From Leptonema illini DSM 21528 (GTDB lineage Bacteria > Spirochaetota > Leptospiria > Leptospirales > Leptonemataceae), in contig NZ_JH597773.1 of assembly GCF_000243335.1 (NCBI RefSeq), positions 3,280,156 to 3,344,155 on the forward strand: a DNA stretch of 64,000 nt. Reading direction: 5' to 3'. The notes below the pieces were generated by a model that saw nothing but the letters and a program-made list of their open reading frames with translations, searched no databases and was not told the DNA's origin. Shown piece after piece: positions 50,698 through 59,861 of this stretch. The position numbers and the translations under genes are program-made. Within the stretch, counting starts at the first letter, position 1. Every line of letters starts with the position of its first letter.

Positions 50698-51894
50698 ATG
50701 CTTCCTGTGACCGTCCTTTCCGGATTTCTTGGTGCCGGTAAAACAACCGTCCTCAACCATGTACTCAATAATCGAATGGGCCTGCGCGTCGCCGTCATCG
50801 TTAACGACATGAGCGAGGTCAATATCGATGCCTCTCTTATTAATAAGGGCGAAGGAGCCCTCTCGCGCACCGAAGAGAGGCTCGTCGAGATGTCAAACGG
50901 CTGCATCTGCTGTACTTTGCGCGACGACCTGCTCGCTGAGGTCTCGAAGCTTGCTCACGAAAAGCGCTTCGACTACCTGCTCATAGAATCTACGGGCATC
51001 GGAGAGCCTTTGCCTGTAGCGATGACTTTTTCATTTGAAGATGAGTCCGGCCGCTCTCTATCGAGTGTAGCGCAGCTGGATAATATGGTAACCGTCGTGG
51101 ACGGAGCAAACTTCTTGCGACACTATCGCTCCCGAACCGACCTGGCCGATCTCGGGCTCGCCGCAGGCGAGGAAGACGATCGCTCCCTTGTCGATCTTCT
51201 TACCGAACAGGTGGAGTTCGCCAATACGATTGTGATCAACAAAACCGACCTGATGCGCGGCGAAGAACACGAAGAGCTGAGATCCATCTTGAAAACCTTG
51301 AATCCCGGAGCCGTTCTTTTATCGGCGGTAAATGGCAAAGTCCCGCTTGATGAGCTACTGAAAACCGGCCGATTCGATATGGAAACGGCGCAAAGCTCGG
51401 CGGGATGGGCCCGCGAGCTTGCCGGGGAACATACTCCGGAAACGGAGGAATATGGCATATCGAGCTTCGTGTTCCGGGCGCGAAGGCCGTTTCATCCTCA
51501 AAGACTGTGGTCTTTTTTCAAAGAAGATTGGCAAGGGACGCTACGCTCCAAGGGCTTCTTCTGGACGGCAACCCGTCCAGAATGGGTAGGCATCTGGTCC
51601 CAGGCCGGTGCATCCTGTCGCGTTGAAGTGGGTGGAAAATGGTGGGTCGCCGTTCCCGATGAATTCTGGCCTGTCGATCCCGATGAACGCAGTATGATTC
51701 TCGATTCGTTCGACACCGAAAACGGCTTCGGAGACCGACGTCAGGAGCTTGTCTTCATAGGTCAGCAGATGAACAGAACTGAAATGGAGCGTGCTCTGAC
51801 CGAAGCGCTGTTAACCGACGCCGAGCTCGATGCCGGGCCGGAGGCATGGATGACGATGACTGATCCTTTCCCCTCGTTTGAGGTCGATGAATAA
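50698..51894 (+). CDS. CobW/COG0523-family GTPase, probable zinc metallochaperone
   Basis: A 398-residue G3E GTPase. Walker A is FLGAGKTT near residue 10, the metal-binding motif CICC is near 75, the G3 region is IESTGIGEPLP near 98, and NKTD is the guanine-binding motif near 180. The C-terminal CobW domain contains RARRPFHPQRLW and GFFWTATRPEW, as in the YjiA/ZigA subgroup. These proteins deliver zinc to enzymes under zinc shortage. It heads a run of zinc-related genes. The ZIP transporter start overlaps its end. Confidence 0.92.
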   Translation: MLPVTVLSGFLGAGKTTVLNHVLNNRMGLRVAVIVNDMSEVNIDASLINKGEGALSRTEERLVEMSNGCICCTLRDDLLAEVSKLAHEKRFDYLLIESTGIGEPLPVAMTFSFEDESGRSLSSVAQLDNMVTVVDGANFLRHYRSRTDLADLGLAAGEEDDRSLVDLLTEQVEFANTIVINKTDLMRGEEHEELRSILKTLNPGAVLLSAVNGKVPLDELLKTGRFDMETAQSSAGWARELAGEHTPETEEYGISSFVFRARRPFHPQRLWSFFKEDWQGTLRSKGFFWTATRPEWVGIWSQAGASCRVEVGGKWWVAVPDEFWPVDPDERSMILDSFDTENGFGDRRQELVFIGQQMNRTEMERALTEALLTDAELDAGPEAWMTMTDPFPSFEVDE

Positions 51895-52645
51895 TACCAT
51901 GCAGTCTATGCTCTACCCTCTTCTGGCCGGCTCAGTGACGGCCTCCGTTTCGCTCTCTGCGCTCGCATTTCGCGGAGTCAGACCGGAACGCCTGAAGGTA
52001 TGGGCTCCGATCCTTGCCTCTTTTTCTGCGGGGATTCTACTGGCCGATGCCCTGCTGCATCTGCTGCCCGAAAGTCTGCACGTTGTTCACCCTCGACAGG
52101 CATTCCTCTTCGCGCTCGGGGGGTTCTCGATATTTCTTATTCTGGATCTGACGCTTCGTTCTCTGTCTCCCCGGCATGGAGGCATAACCGTGCTCATCGT
52201 CGGTGATGGTGTTCATAACTTTCTCGATGGAATTCTGATCGCGCTGTCCTTTTCTGTGGACACGACGACCGGGCTTTTTATCACTCTTGCCATACTTGCA
52301 CATGAGTTTCCGCAAGAGGCGGGCGATGTCGGTGCCCTCATCCAATCAGGAGCCGATATCCACAGTGTCATCCGCTGGAATATGATCGCCTCACTGGCCG
52401 TTATTCCTGGAGTGCTGACGGCTCCGTTATTCGGCAGTATCGGCGTCGCCGGCGGCAGCATCATGGCTCTGACGGCAGGGTCTCTCCTTTACATTGCCAC
52501 CGTTAACATACTGCCATCGGTTAAATCGGGAGCACGCCCGATACCGGCCGCGATCGCCTTTCTTTTCGGGATATCCGTCTTACAGGGTCTGGAACTACTT
52601 CCTCATACTCATATAGAACATACGATCACGGAAGGTCTGGAATGA
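51887..52645 (+). CDS. ZIP-family metal transporter
   Basis: About 252 residues with eight predicted membrane helices. The helix 4 motif is VGDGVHNFLDGILIALSF and the helix 5 motif is LAHEFPQEAGDVG; together they form the binuclear zinc site of ZIP importers such as ZupT. The His-containing loop after helix 3 is short (SPRHGG). ATG at 51887 overlaps the GTPase stop and has GAGG just before it; ATG at 51899 is an alternative. Zinc uptake into the cytoplasm is the likely role. Confidence 0.9.
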   Translation: MNNTMQSMLYPLLAGSVTASVSLSALAFRGVRPERLKVWAPILASFSAGILLADALLHLLPESLHVVHPRQAFLFALGGFSIFLILDLTLRSLSPRHGGITVLIVGDGVHNFLDGILIALSFSVDTTTGLFITLAILAHEFPQEAGDVGALIQSGADIHSVIRWNMIASLAVIPGVLTAPLFGSIGVAGGSIMALTAGSLLYIATVNILPSVKSGARPIPAAIAFLFGISVLQGLELLPHTHIEHTITEGLE

Positions 52646-53076
52646 ATCGCCATATACTTGCCCTGCTTTTACTCATGCCGGTATCGCTTGCAGCCGCACC
52701 CGTAGCGCGCTGGAAGGATCTTGCCGGGCTCAGCCTTCGAACGGGAAAACCGTCACAATCCCTTGCAAAACTCCTGAACAAACCCGTAAGAGTAGCCGGC
52801 TTCATGATCCCCCTTGAGGATTCTGAAGCGGCCGTTAACGAGTTCCTCCTTGTTCCGTATCCGCTGGCCTGCGTGCATGTTCCCGCTCCTCCGGCGAACC
52901 AGATCGTACACGTTAAAATGGCAAAGAACAAAAGGATTCCCGTCCAATGGTATGAGCCCATCTACGTAGAAGGGCTGCTACGGGCGCAGAAGATGCAGAG
53001 CATATACGCCGATACCTCATTTCAGATGGCCGGCTTCAAAATACTACCGTACAAAGGCGAAGGAGAACTTGAATGA
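52642..53076 (+). CDS. DUF3299-family periplasmic protein
   Basis: A 144-residue exported protein with a signal peptide ending in LAAA. The body carries the DUF3299 pattern: VRVAGFMIPLE near residue 51, FLLVPYPLACVHVPAPPANQ near 69, and a C-terminal F-x-MAGFKI segment. The family is often found beside zinc-responsive MacB-like ABC genes, as here, but has no proven biochemical role. The Cys and His in ACVH might bind metal. Both ends overlap neighbours by 4 bases. Confidence 0.85.
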   Translation: MNRHILALLLLMPVSLAAAPVARWKDLAGLSLRTGKPSQSLAKLLNKPVRVAGFMIPLEDSEAAVNEFLLVPYPLACVHVPAPPANQIVHVKMAKNKRIPVQWYEPIYVEGLLRAQKMQSIYADTSFQMAGFKILPYKGEGELE

Positions 53077-53579
53077 AACGATACGCCACACCGCTGCTAA
53101 CCATGCTGCTGGCCGCTCATTGCGAAAAGGAACATGTCCACTCGCACGTTCCAGGCGCCCACGTTCACGGACGGGCCGAAATACAGATCGCAGTAGAGAA
53201 AATCGACGGCATCGCCTACTTCATACGTTTCGAGGCGCCGGCAAAGGATCTGCTGGGTTTTGAACGAGATCCGGTTAACGACGACGAGCGCAAGAAAAAA
53301 ACCGATCTGCTCTCATCTCTGAAAGAAGGCTCCGGTCTGGTGTCGGGAAAAGACTGCACGACCGAGTTCGTCGCTTCGGAAGAAGAAAAGGAAGGCGAGC
53401 ATCGGTCTATTGTGGCGCAATACCGGCTGAGTTGTTCAAAGCCGCTTTCTTCTATCCAGATAAGATTTCTGACGGCTTTCCCGTCGATCAAAGATGCCGC
53501 CGTTACGATCGTCGGCGAAAACGGTCAGTCAATCAAGCCGCTGGCTCCAGGCCAGACGACTCTTGAACTCCCGGAATGA
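53073..53579 (+). CDS. DUF2796 (ZrgA-like) zinc-binding protein
   Basis: A 168-residue exported protein. After a short signal sequence and a Cys (AAHC, perhaps a lipobox), the mature N-terminus has a His cluster, HVHSHVPGAHVHGRAEI, that should bind zinc. The following FIRFEAPAKDLLGFE is typical of DUF2796/ZrgA proteins, known as zinc-regulated periplasmic factors. It probably captures zinc for the ABC pair encoded next. It is unusually short in the His-rich linker that some relatives have. Translationally coupled at both ends by 4-base overlaps. Confidence 0.9.
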   Translation: MKRYATPLLTMLLAAHCEKEHVHSHVPGAHVHGRAEIQIAVEKIDGIAYFIRFEAPAKDLLGFERDPVNDDERKKKTDLLSSLKEGSGLVSGKDCTTEFVASEEEKEGEHRSIVAQYRLSCSKPLSSIQIRFLTAFPSIKDAAVTIVGENGQSIKPLAPGQTTLELPE

Positions 53580-54325
53580 AAAAGCTCCGAAAACGATCCA
53601 TCGTAGCGATTCGTGAACTGGAGTTTCGTTATGCGAACGGCGAATATTCGCTTCGCATTCCCGAACTCACAATAGCTGAAGGCGAAAAGCTCTTCCTCTA
53701 CGGACCGAGTGGATCCGGAAAATCCACTCTTCTCTCTCTCATAGCAGGAATCCTTATTCCTCAGCATGGAACGATCAACGTTCTCGACCGGGATCTTAAG
53801 ACGATGTCATCACGGGAAAGAGATCGATTTCGCGGCGAGCATTTGAGCATCATCTTTCAAGAATTCAATCTGCTGCCGTTCTTATCGGTCCGCGACAACG
53901 TCAGATTGCCGCTTGATCTTTTTCCTTCGCGCATGGGGCCCGCAACGAAAATCAGTCAAACGCCTGATGCTCATATCGTAGCGAAATCCGACGATGCAAA
54001 AGGCGTTCTGTGCGACCTCATGCTGCAACGCCTCGGACTGTCAGATATCGCCCATCGAAAGGCGTCCGACATTTCGCGCGGACAGGCGCAAAGAGCGGCC
54101 GCCGCCAGGGCTCTCATCGGTCGACCCAACTTAATACTGGCCGACGAGCCGACCTCTTCACTTGATACTGATGCGACAGAATCATTTCTCGCAACGCTTT
54201 TCAAACAGATGCAACAATCGCGTGCCGCCCTGATCTTCGTCAGTCATGACCGATCGTTGAAGAAAAGATTCGACCGCGCCGTTGATCTGACGTCGCTGAT
54301 CTCCAGTCAAACGAGGAATGTATGA
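53576..54325 (+). CDS. ABC transporter ATP-binding protein of the zinc operon
   Basis: A 249-residue LolD/MacB-type ATPase. Walker A is GPSGSGKST, the Q-loop is FQEFNLLPFLSVRDNV, Walker B is LILADEPTSSLD, and the switch His is in VSHD. The signature is ISRGQAQR in place of LSGGQ, a change at its second Gly position. A stretch of about 25 residues near 125-145 (ATKISQTPDAHIVAKSDD) is an insert relative to LolD. With the following permease it forms an exporter-type or mechanotransmitting ABC system, often zinc-regulated beside DUF2796 and DUF3299 genes. Confidence 0.9.
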   Translation: MKKLRKRSIVAIRELEFRYANGEYSLRIPELTIAEGEKLFLYGPSGSGKSTLLSLIAGILIPQHGTINVLDRDLKTMSSRERDRFRGEHLSIIFQEFNLLPFLSVRDNVRLPLDLFPSRMGPATKISQTPDAHIVAKSDDAKGVLCDLMLQRLGLSDIAHRKASDISRGQAQRAAAARALIGRPNLILADEPTSSLDTDATESFLATLFKQMQQSRAALIFVSHDRSLKKRFDRAVDLTSLISSQTRNV

Positions 54326-55605
54326 AATCAGCCATCGTCGTGCGTCTTGCCTGTCGATCCCTGCTGGCCAGGCGATTCACAGCAGCTCTTACCGTTATCA
54401 CCGTTGCCATCAGCGTCGCCCTCTTTGCCGCTACAGAGCAGGTGCGCAGCGGAGCTCGCAGCGGCTTTGAAGGCGCCATCAGAGGAGTCGATCTTGTCGT
54501 CGGCGCACGCACCGGGCCTGTTAACCTTATCCTCTACTCCGTCTTTCGCATTGGCAGCCCGACATCGAACATGACGATGAAAAGCTACGAGCGGTTTGCG
54601 GCGCATCCGGCCGTGCAGTGGAGCATACCCATATCGCTCGGTGATAGCTTCCGCGGCTTTCGCGTAGCGGGAACGACGCCGGCCTTTTACGAACGCTACC
54701 GATTCGGCGACGATCGCCAGATTCAGTTCAAGGAAGGAAACGGCCCTCAGAGGCTTTTCGATGCAGTTATCGGCGCCGATGTCGCCGATCGACTCGGTTT
54801 GAATTCGGGCCGCAAGATCGTCCTTACGCATGGAATCTCGCAGAGTGCCGGTATTCTCGATCATGAAGAGCTTCCGTTCCTGATAACAGGAGTCATCCAA
54901 CGGACCGGTACTCCGGTCGACCGAACGGTTTTCATTTCACTGGAAGCCCTGGAAGCCATCCATCTGGACTGGTACTCGGGTGCTCCTCCGGCTGAGGGAG
55001 AAGAGACTCCTCGCGAAAAGATAGAGGAGATGTATCGAAAGGGCGAGTTGAAGCCGAAACAGATCACCGCATTCTACATACGAACAAAGAATCGTTTCGA
55101 GGTGCTGCGCCTGCAGCGGGAGATACAGGATTATAGCGACGAGGCTCTCACGGCCGCTCTGCCCGGAGTCGCCCTTCAGGAACTATGGCAATCCGTCTCG
55201 ATCCTTGAAACGGCGCTACGCATCATGAGCCTTTTCATCGTCGCCGGAGGGTTATCCGGAATGATGCTATCGCTTTTCATGCTGCTGGATCGGCGAAGAA
55301 AGGAGATGGCCGTTCTGCGAGCTCTTGGAGCCGGGCCCGGTCTACTCGCCATGCTCATGATCGCCGAGGCGGCTTTGCTCAGTGCGACAGGGGCCACGCT
55401 CGGGCTCCTTGTCTCACGGATAACGCTATCTCTGCTTGCCGAACCGTTCGGCATGCAGACGGGTTTCTTCGTCCGTATAGTGCCGCCCGGAACAATCGAG
55501 CTGTTAACCATCCCGATTGTTACCGTTCTGGGGATGCTGGCCGGCCTCTTCCCGGCTATGCAGGCCGTCCGACGATCGATGCAGGACGGCCTGTATGCGC
55601 CCTGA
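54322..55605 (+). CDS. FtsX-type ABC permease of the zinc operon
   Basis: A 427-residue permease with one N-terminal helix (near 20-40), a periplasmic domain of about 240 residues, and three C-terminal helices (near 295-320, 340-365 and 390-410). Motifs include LDRRRKEMAVLRALGAGPG and the C-terminal GLFPAMQAVRRSMQDGL. It starts with a 4-base overlap with the ATPase. A role in envelope remodelling or metal handling under zinc limitation is inferred from neighbours, not from the sequence itself. Confidence 0.9.
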   Translation: MKSAIVVRLACRSLLARRFTAALTVITVAISVALFAATEQVRSGARSGFEGAIRGVDLVVGARTGPVNLILYSVFRIGSPTSNMTMKSYERFAAHPAVQWSIPISLGDSFRGFRVAGTTPAFYERYRFGDDRQIQFKEGNGPQRLFDAVIGADVADRLGLNSGRKIVLTHGISQSAGILDHEELPFLITGVIQRTGTPVDRTVFISLEALEAIHLDWYSGAPPAEGEETPREKIEEMYRKGELKPKQITAFYIRTKNRFEVLRLQREIQDYSDEALTAALPGVALQELWQSVSILETALRIMSLFIVAGGLSGMMLSLFMLLDRRRKEMAVLRALGAGPGLLAMLMIAEAALLSATGATLGLLVSRITLSLLAEPFGMQTGFFVRIVPPGTIELLTIPIVTVLGMLAGLFPAMQAVRRSMQDGLYAP

Positions 55606-55625
55606 GGCCGGGCGCTCGCTACCTC

Positions 55626-56174
55626 TCAGCCCTTCTTCAGTGCGACCTTAAAGACAAGCTTCACTTCGTCTTTAATCGGATTTATCATGCTGCTATAGGT
55701 GATCCCGAAATCGCTGCGCTTGATCATCGTCTCGCCGCTGAGCTCGGCGCTGTTTCCCGAGACGGTTCGTTTCAGGTCGAGCGTAAGCGGCTTTGTGACT
55801 CCGACCATCGTCAGCTTGCCGGTGAGGACCAGTCGGTCGCCTTTCAACTCAGCCTTCTCGATCGTGAAAACCGCTTCAGGGTGCTTCTCAACGTTAAAGA
55901 AATCCTCGTTTTTCAGATGAGCGTCGCGCTTAGCATTCGCCGTGTCGATCGAGGCCGTCTTGATAACGATCTTGCCCGTTCCCGTCCAGTTATCGCTGAT
56001 CTTGCCGTCGAAGGCCCACTGCTTGAAAAGCCCGTCGGCGTCGTGCATGCGGCTGTAGGCGGTGAAGGCGATTTTCGATGTCTCGGGCTGCACCTTCCAT
56101 TCGGCAGAAAGGGCGCCTGCCGTAAGCAAGAAGGCCGCTGCGATTATCATGAGATGCTGTGTTCTGAGTTTCAA
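55626..56174 (-). CDS. YceI-family periplasmic lipocalin-like protein
   Basis: A 182-residue secreted protein with a signal peptide ending in GALSA. The mature part, WKVQPETSKIAFTAYSRMHDADGLFKQWAF, and the later KNEDFFNVEKHPEAVFT and GVTKPLTLDL are diagnostic of YceI proteins, which bind isoprenoids such as polyisoprenyl or quinone lipids in a beta-barrel. It is a single gene, opposite in direction to the zinc genes on both sides, and probably unrelated to them. Confidence 0.95.
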   Translation of the reverse strand: MKLRTQHLMIIAAAFLLTAGALSAEWKVQPETSKIAFTAYSRMHDADGLFKQWAFDGKISDNWTGTGKIVIKTASIDTANAKRDAHLKNEDFFNVEKHPEAVFTIEKAELKGDRLVLTGKLTMVGVTKPLTLDLKRTVSGNSAELSGETMIKRSDFGITYSSMINPIKDEVKLVFKVALKKG

Positions 56175-56323
56175 TGTTGTGCTCCTGAATGCTTCATAGT
56201 GAAAGTCTTAGGAATCCTGTCATTCCTGCCCTGTATTCTACACCTTCCTGCTTTTGGTTGCATGAGCAAATGTTCAATGTACGTAAATTTTTGTGAATCC
56301 ATCTACATCCCGGACAATTCTGC

Positions 56324-56370
56324 TTGACCACAAACAGGAAAATTCCTATCTGTTAACAGTAATTTTCTTA
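56324..56370 (+). promoter_or_regulatory. Promoter with candidate zinc-responsive operator
   Basis: TTGACC (56324-56329), 17 bases, TATCTG (56347-56352) is a good sigma-70-type promoter. Directly downstream, CAGTAATTTTCTTA (56357-56370) matches 13 of 14 bases of the motif before the CobW-type gene and would cover the transcription start, a good place for a repressor. Confidence 0.5.
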
Positions 56371-56398
56371 ACTAAGAAGAATCTAAACAGGAGATTTT

Positions 56399-56989
56399 AT
56401 GAAAAGAGCCTTCCTTCTACTATCACTACTTCTATTCAGCCAGTGCTCTCTATTGAACAAACCAGAAAACAACGACGGCGACACAGCCCTGGCGCTGCTG
56501 CTCGGCATATCGGCAGGCTGCGTGATCGGAGGCCAGGCATTCACTCCGTCTGCCGGCGTGACCTGCTCGGGCGGCACGGCCAGCGGCACCGGCACGCTAA
56601 CGGCAGTCGGCAATAAGGATGAGATCTTTATGCAACTATCGCCTTCTATTGGAGCCGGCGGCTTTCTTCGTGTGTTTACATACGCACCATCAGGTAATAT
56701 TACCGATGCTTCCAGTGTAAGTATAAATATCAGCGCAGAGGGACAGATGAGCAACCACCAGAACTTTTCTGGAATCGGCGTTCCGTTCTCCACATCGGGC
56801 AGTACATTCTGCCTTGAATTCCACGGCGAGCACGATCACATACTGTATAAGAATGCCGCCTGTTCGGCGACAACCGGCGACGAAGCAGAATTCGTCAAAA
56901 CCGGCTCTCAGGAGGCCTGGGGATTTGAATTGAACAACGCAACCCTGACCAATGTCACCTTCTTCTCAGAAGGAAGGCTGACGGAATAA
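56399..56989 (+). CDS. Lipoprotein of unknown function in the zinc region
   Basis: A 196-residue protein with a lipoprotein signal ending in LFSQC. I do not recognise the family. The mature protein is Gly/Ser/Thr-rich with four Cys besides the lipid anchor (GCVIGG, GVTCSG, FCLEF, NAACSA), which could form disulfides. A central FHGEHDH segment could bind metal. It is the first gene after a strong promoter with the shared zinc-region motif and is followed by an outer-membrane protein and znuACB, so a role in zinc capture at the cell surface is plausible but unproven. Confidence 0.65.
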   Translation: MKRAFLLLSLLLFSQCSLLNKPENNDGDTALALLLGISAGCVIGGQAFTPSAGVTCSGGTASGTGTLTAVGNKDEIFMQLSPSIGAGGFLRVFTYAPSGNITDASSVSINISAEGQMSNHQNFSGIGVPFSTSGSTFCLEFHGEHDHILYKNAACSATTGDEAEFVKTGSQEAWGFELNNATLTNVTFFSEGRLTE

Positions 56990-57024
56990 TCATTGTGTGA
57001 AACGTGGCCGTAGCGGTGTCCTCC

Positions 57025-58257
57025 ATGAAACGATGCTTACTCCTCTCTGTCCTGCTGCTCTCTGGCCTGCATTCGCTACAGGCCGAGGAGATCGACGATC
57101 TCTTCAACTCCGAACAGGCAAAGGATCAGGAGGCGATCGAAAACGAACGCGATACAAAGACTGAGAAGAAGCATCCGTCCGGTGAGCCCGCTCAGTTTCA
57201 GTTTAACGATAGCGCCGGACGTACCTATTCGCTCGACATGATGGCGGCCGTCGATACGGTCCTTGAATGGTATAAGAATACGCCGCACTCTACAGGGAAC
57301 AAATACTACGTGCGTACGGGCGAGTTCGGATTCTACGCGGCCATCGATCATCTTGCCGAGGGCGTTCTTACCTTTGCCGCGCACGACGAGGGCGGCGAAT
57401 TGATGGCCGAGGTACACGAGGCCTATCTACAGATGCCCGGCACGCTGATTCCGCGAACGACGATCCGGCTCGGAAAGATGTTCCCTCAAGCAGGACGTTT
57501 GAACGGCATCCATCAGCATGACTGGGCCTTTGTGACGCCTCCCGTCGTTCACGAGAAGTTGCTTGATTACGAGGGCATCCTCGATACGGGTGCGGAGTTT
57601 TCCTTTCTCATGCCGTGGCCGTTCTGGCAGGAGTTGACTGTCGGCGCCTTTAACGGCCGCACGTTCGGACACGCACATGACGACGGCGAACAGAAGAATA
57701 ACCCGCTCTTTAACGGACGACTGAAACAGTTCTTTCCGTTAGGCGACAGATGGGGAACTCAGTTCGGATTCAGCTATCTGCGCTGGCATCCTGAAACCGT
57801 ATCGACGAAGGTATCACATCAATATGGCTTCGATTTTCTACTCAAATACAAAAGAGGCAAACTTGCTTCTTTTCAATGGCAGACAGAGGCCTGGTATCGC
57901 GAAACACGCATGAAGAACGAGCGCAAGCTTGATCCGCCGGCCGATCCCGTCGAAACGCATGCGGGCACGTACACGTTCCTTGAGTGGCAGCCCTTCGAAC
58001 AGTGGGCCTTCGGAGCCCGCTACGACTACTATACGATTCCGACGCTGCGCGAGTCCAATCAATACACCGGGCTCGATCAGGCGAAGAAAAACGGCCTTGA
58101 AGAGGTTTCGATGATCGTAACCTTCCGCCCGTCTGAGTTTTCCTTTTTTCGTGGACAGGCGTCGACCCGGGTGGATTTTGAAACGGGCCTTCGCACGTGG
58201 CAGTACTATCTACAAGCGACGTTTATTCTGGGCAAGCATCCGGCGCACGTCTATTAA
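57025..58257 (+). CDS. Outer-membrane beta-barrel protein, probably zinc-related
   Basis: A 410-residue exported protein. A signal peptide ends in SLQA, followed by a charged linker (about 20-65) and a barrel-like domain with alternating aromatic and polar residues (FGFYAAIDHL, FGFSYLRWHPE), ending in a final aromatic residue (PAHVY) as porins do. His-rich loops GIHQHDWAF and FGHAHDDGEQ could bind zinc. There is no TonB box or plug domain, so it is porin-like and not a TonB receptor. ATG at 57025 was preferred over GTG at 57004 because the signal peptide begins there. Position before znuA suggests zinc entry through the outer membrane. Confidence 0.72.
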   Translation: MKRCLLLSVLLLSGLHSLQAEEIDDLFNSEQAKDQEAIENERDTKTEKKHPSGEPAQFQFNDSAGRTYSLDMMAAVDTVLEWYKNTPHSTGNKYYVRTGEFGFYAAIDHLAEGVLTFAAHDEGGELMAEVHEAYLQMPGTLIPRTTIRLGKMFPQAGRLNGIHQHDWAFVTPPVVHEKLLDYEGILDTGAEFSFLMPWPFWQELTVGAFNGRTFGHAHDDGEQKNNPLFNGRLKQFFPLGDRWGTQFGFSYLRWHPETVSTKVSHQYGFDFLLKYKRGKLASFQWQTEAWYRETRMKNERKLDPPADPVETHAGTYTFLEWQPFEQWAFGARYDYYTIPTLRESNQYTGLDQAKKNGLEEVSMIVTFRPSEFSFFRGQASTRVDFETGLRTWQYYLQATFILGKHPAHVY

Positions 58258-58270
58258 TCTGAGGACAGCA

Positions 58271-59197
58271 ATGAAACACTTCAAACTTCGCATTCTGTTC
58301 GCCGCTCTGGCATTCGTATCTCTCACTTTGCAATCGGGCGTTTCGGCTGAGGATCGCAAGCTTCGCGTCGTGACGACGACATCCGATCTTGCCTACCTTG
58401 CGCGAGAGGTCGGCAAGGATCGCGTGCAGGTGGAGTATCTGCTTCCGCCGACGGCTGATCCACATTTTTCTGACGCCCGCCCCGACTTCATCGTTAAGCT
58501 GAGCCGGGCCGACGTTCTCGCTATCGTCGGCATGGACCTCGAGGTGGGATGGCTGCCTCCGATCGTGCAGCAGTCGCGAAACCCGAAGATCTTCGTCGGA
58601 GCAAACGGCTACTGTGACGCCTCCGTGGGTATTCACGTTCTGGAAAAGCCGACGGGCAAGGTGGATCGCTCGATGGGCGACATCCACGTATTCGGCAATC
58701 CGCATTACTGGATGGATCCGCTGAACGCCGCAATCATGGCGCGCAATCTGCGTGACGCCATGATCCGCGTCGATCCCGACCACCGGCAGAGCTACGAAAA
58801 GAATTATGGCGCGCTGTTCGAACGACTGCGCGCCTTCACAAAAGAGCAGATGAATCGTTTTGCGCCGGCAAAAGGCATGAAGGTCGCCGTCTATCATAAG
58901 GAGTTCAGTTATCTGGCCCATCGATTCGCTTTCGACCCGGCCATATCGATCGAAGAGAAGCCTGGCGTTCCGCCTTCTGCCGCTTATTTAAAGAAGGTCG
59001 TCGAAGATATGAAGCGCGAGAAGATCAAAGTGATCCTGATCGCTCCTTATAACAATCCGCGTTATGCGAACTCCGTCGCAGAGAAGACAGGAGCAAAGGT
59101 TCTCGTCATGCCCACATCGGTCGGTACGATAGCAGGCATTGATAGCCACGAAGCAAGCATAAGCCGCATGCTGGATCTTATTCTTCAGAATCGATGA
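58271..59197 (+). CDS. znuA: ZnuA-like zinc ABC transporter substrate-binding protein
   Basis: A 308-residue periplasmic cluster A-I metal-binding protein. After a signal peptide ending in GVSA, the metal ligands are the His in ADPHFSDARP (near 60), the His in GNPHYWMDP (near 140) and the His in YHKEFSYLAHRF (near 210), with a C-terminal Asp or Glu. The His-rich loop typical of many ZnuA proteins is missing. ATG at 58271 follows a GAGGA site; the longer frame overlaps the previous gene. The ATPase and permease genes follow. Manganese binding cannot be excluded, but the neighbours favour zinc. Confidence 0.88.
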   Translation: MKHFKLRILFAALAFVSLTLQSGVSAEDRKLRVVTTTSDLAYLAREVGKDRVQVEYLLPPTADPHFSDARPDFIVKLSRADVLAIVGMDLEVGWLPPIVQQSRNPKIFVGANGYCDASVGIHVLEKPTGKVDRSMGDIHVFGNPHYWMDPLNAAIMARNLRDAMIRVDPDHRQSYEKNYGALFERLRAFTKEQMNRFAPAKGMKVAVYHKEFSYLAHRFAFDPAISIEEKPGVPPSAAYLKKVVEDMKREKIKVILIAPYNNPRYANSVAEKTGAKVLVMPTSVGTIAGIDSHEASISRMLDLILQNR

Positions 59198-59204
59198 GGG
59201 CGCC

Positions 59205-59861
59205 GTGAGCGAAGAGTTATCCAGACTTGCCTTCTCTTCAGCTCGCATCGGAATCGGTGATCTGCTTCTGATCGACGATCTGAATATCACGCTTGATAGA
59301 GGAGACCGGCTGCTGCTTCTCGGCCCGAACGGAAGCGGCAAATCGACGCTGCTGTCGGTCATCCTCGGGAATCGGCAGATTCAAGCCGGGAACTTTACAT
59401 CGACCTTTTCGAGAATCGGCTATGTTCCTCAGTGGAAAAAGGTGGAGTTTCAGTATCCGTTAACCGTCGAGCGATTGCTCTCGCTGGCCTTTCCGTTGCC
59501 GGCCTTTTCGGGCTCCGAAAAAAAGCGACGCAGCGAGAGAATCGAACGCATGCTATCGATGGTAAAGATGGATGATCGACGCCACAGGCTTCTTCGCGAA
59601 TGCTCGGGCGGTGAATTGCAGCGGGCCTTTCTTGCGCGGGCCTTCTTGCTGAATCCCGACCTGCTGATACTTGATGAGCCGATCAGCGCCGTCGATCAGG
59701 AAGGCCGGAATCAGATTCTCGATCTTCTGCGCATCTATTGTGAGGAACGCAATCCGGCGGTGATCCTGACCATACATGACAGCGAGCCAGACTGGCAGGA
59801 GTTCTTCACGCGCAGAGCTCATATCTCGGGACGCCGGCTTGTAGAAGAGAGGGAATCATGA
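59205..59861 (+). CDS. znuC: ZnuC-like zinc ABC transporter ATPase
   Basis: A 218-residue ATPase. Walker A is GPNGSGKST, the Q-loop region is IGYVPQWKKVEFQYPLTVER, the signature is CSGGELQRAFLARAF, Walker B is LLILDEPISAVD, and the switch His is in LTIHD. The VPQ-x(n)-F-P-x-T-V pattern is typical of metal-chelate ABC ATPases. The start is GTG at 59205. It overlaps znuB by 4 bases. Confidence 0.92.
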   Translation: MSEELSRLAFSSARIGIGDLLLIDDLNITLDRGDRLLLLGPNGSGKSTLLSVILGNRQIQAGNFTSTFSRIGYVPQWKKVEFQYPLTVERLLSLAFPLPAFSGSEKKRRSERIERMLSMVKMDDRRHRLLRECSGGELQRAFLARAFLLNPDLLILDEPISAVDQEGRNQILDLLRIYCEERNPAVILTIHDSEPDWQEFFTRRAHISGRRLVEERES

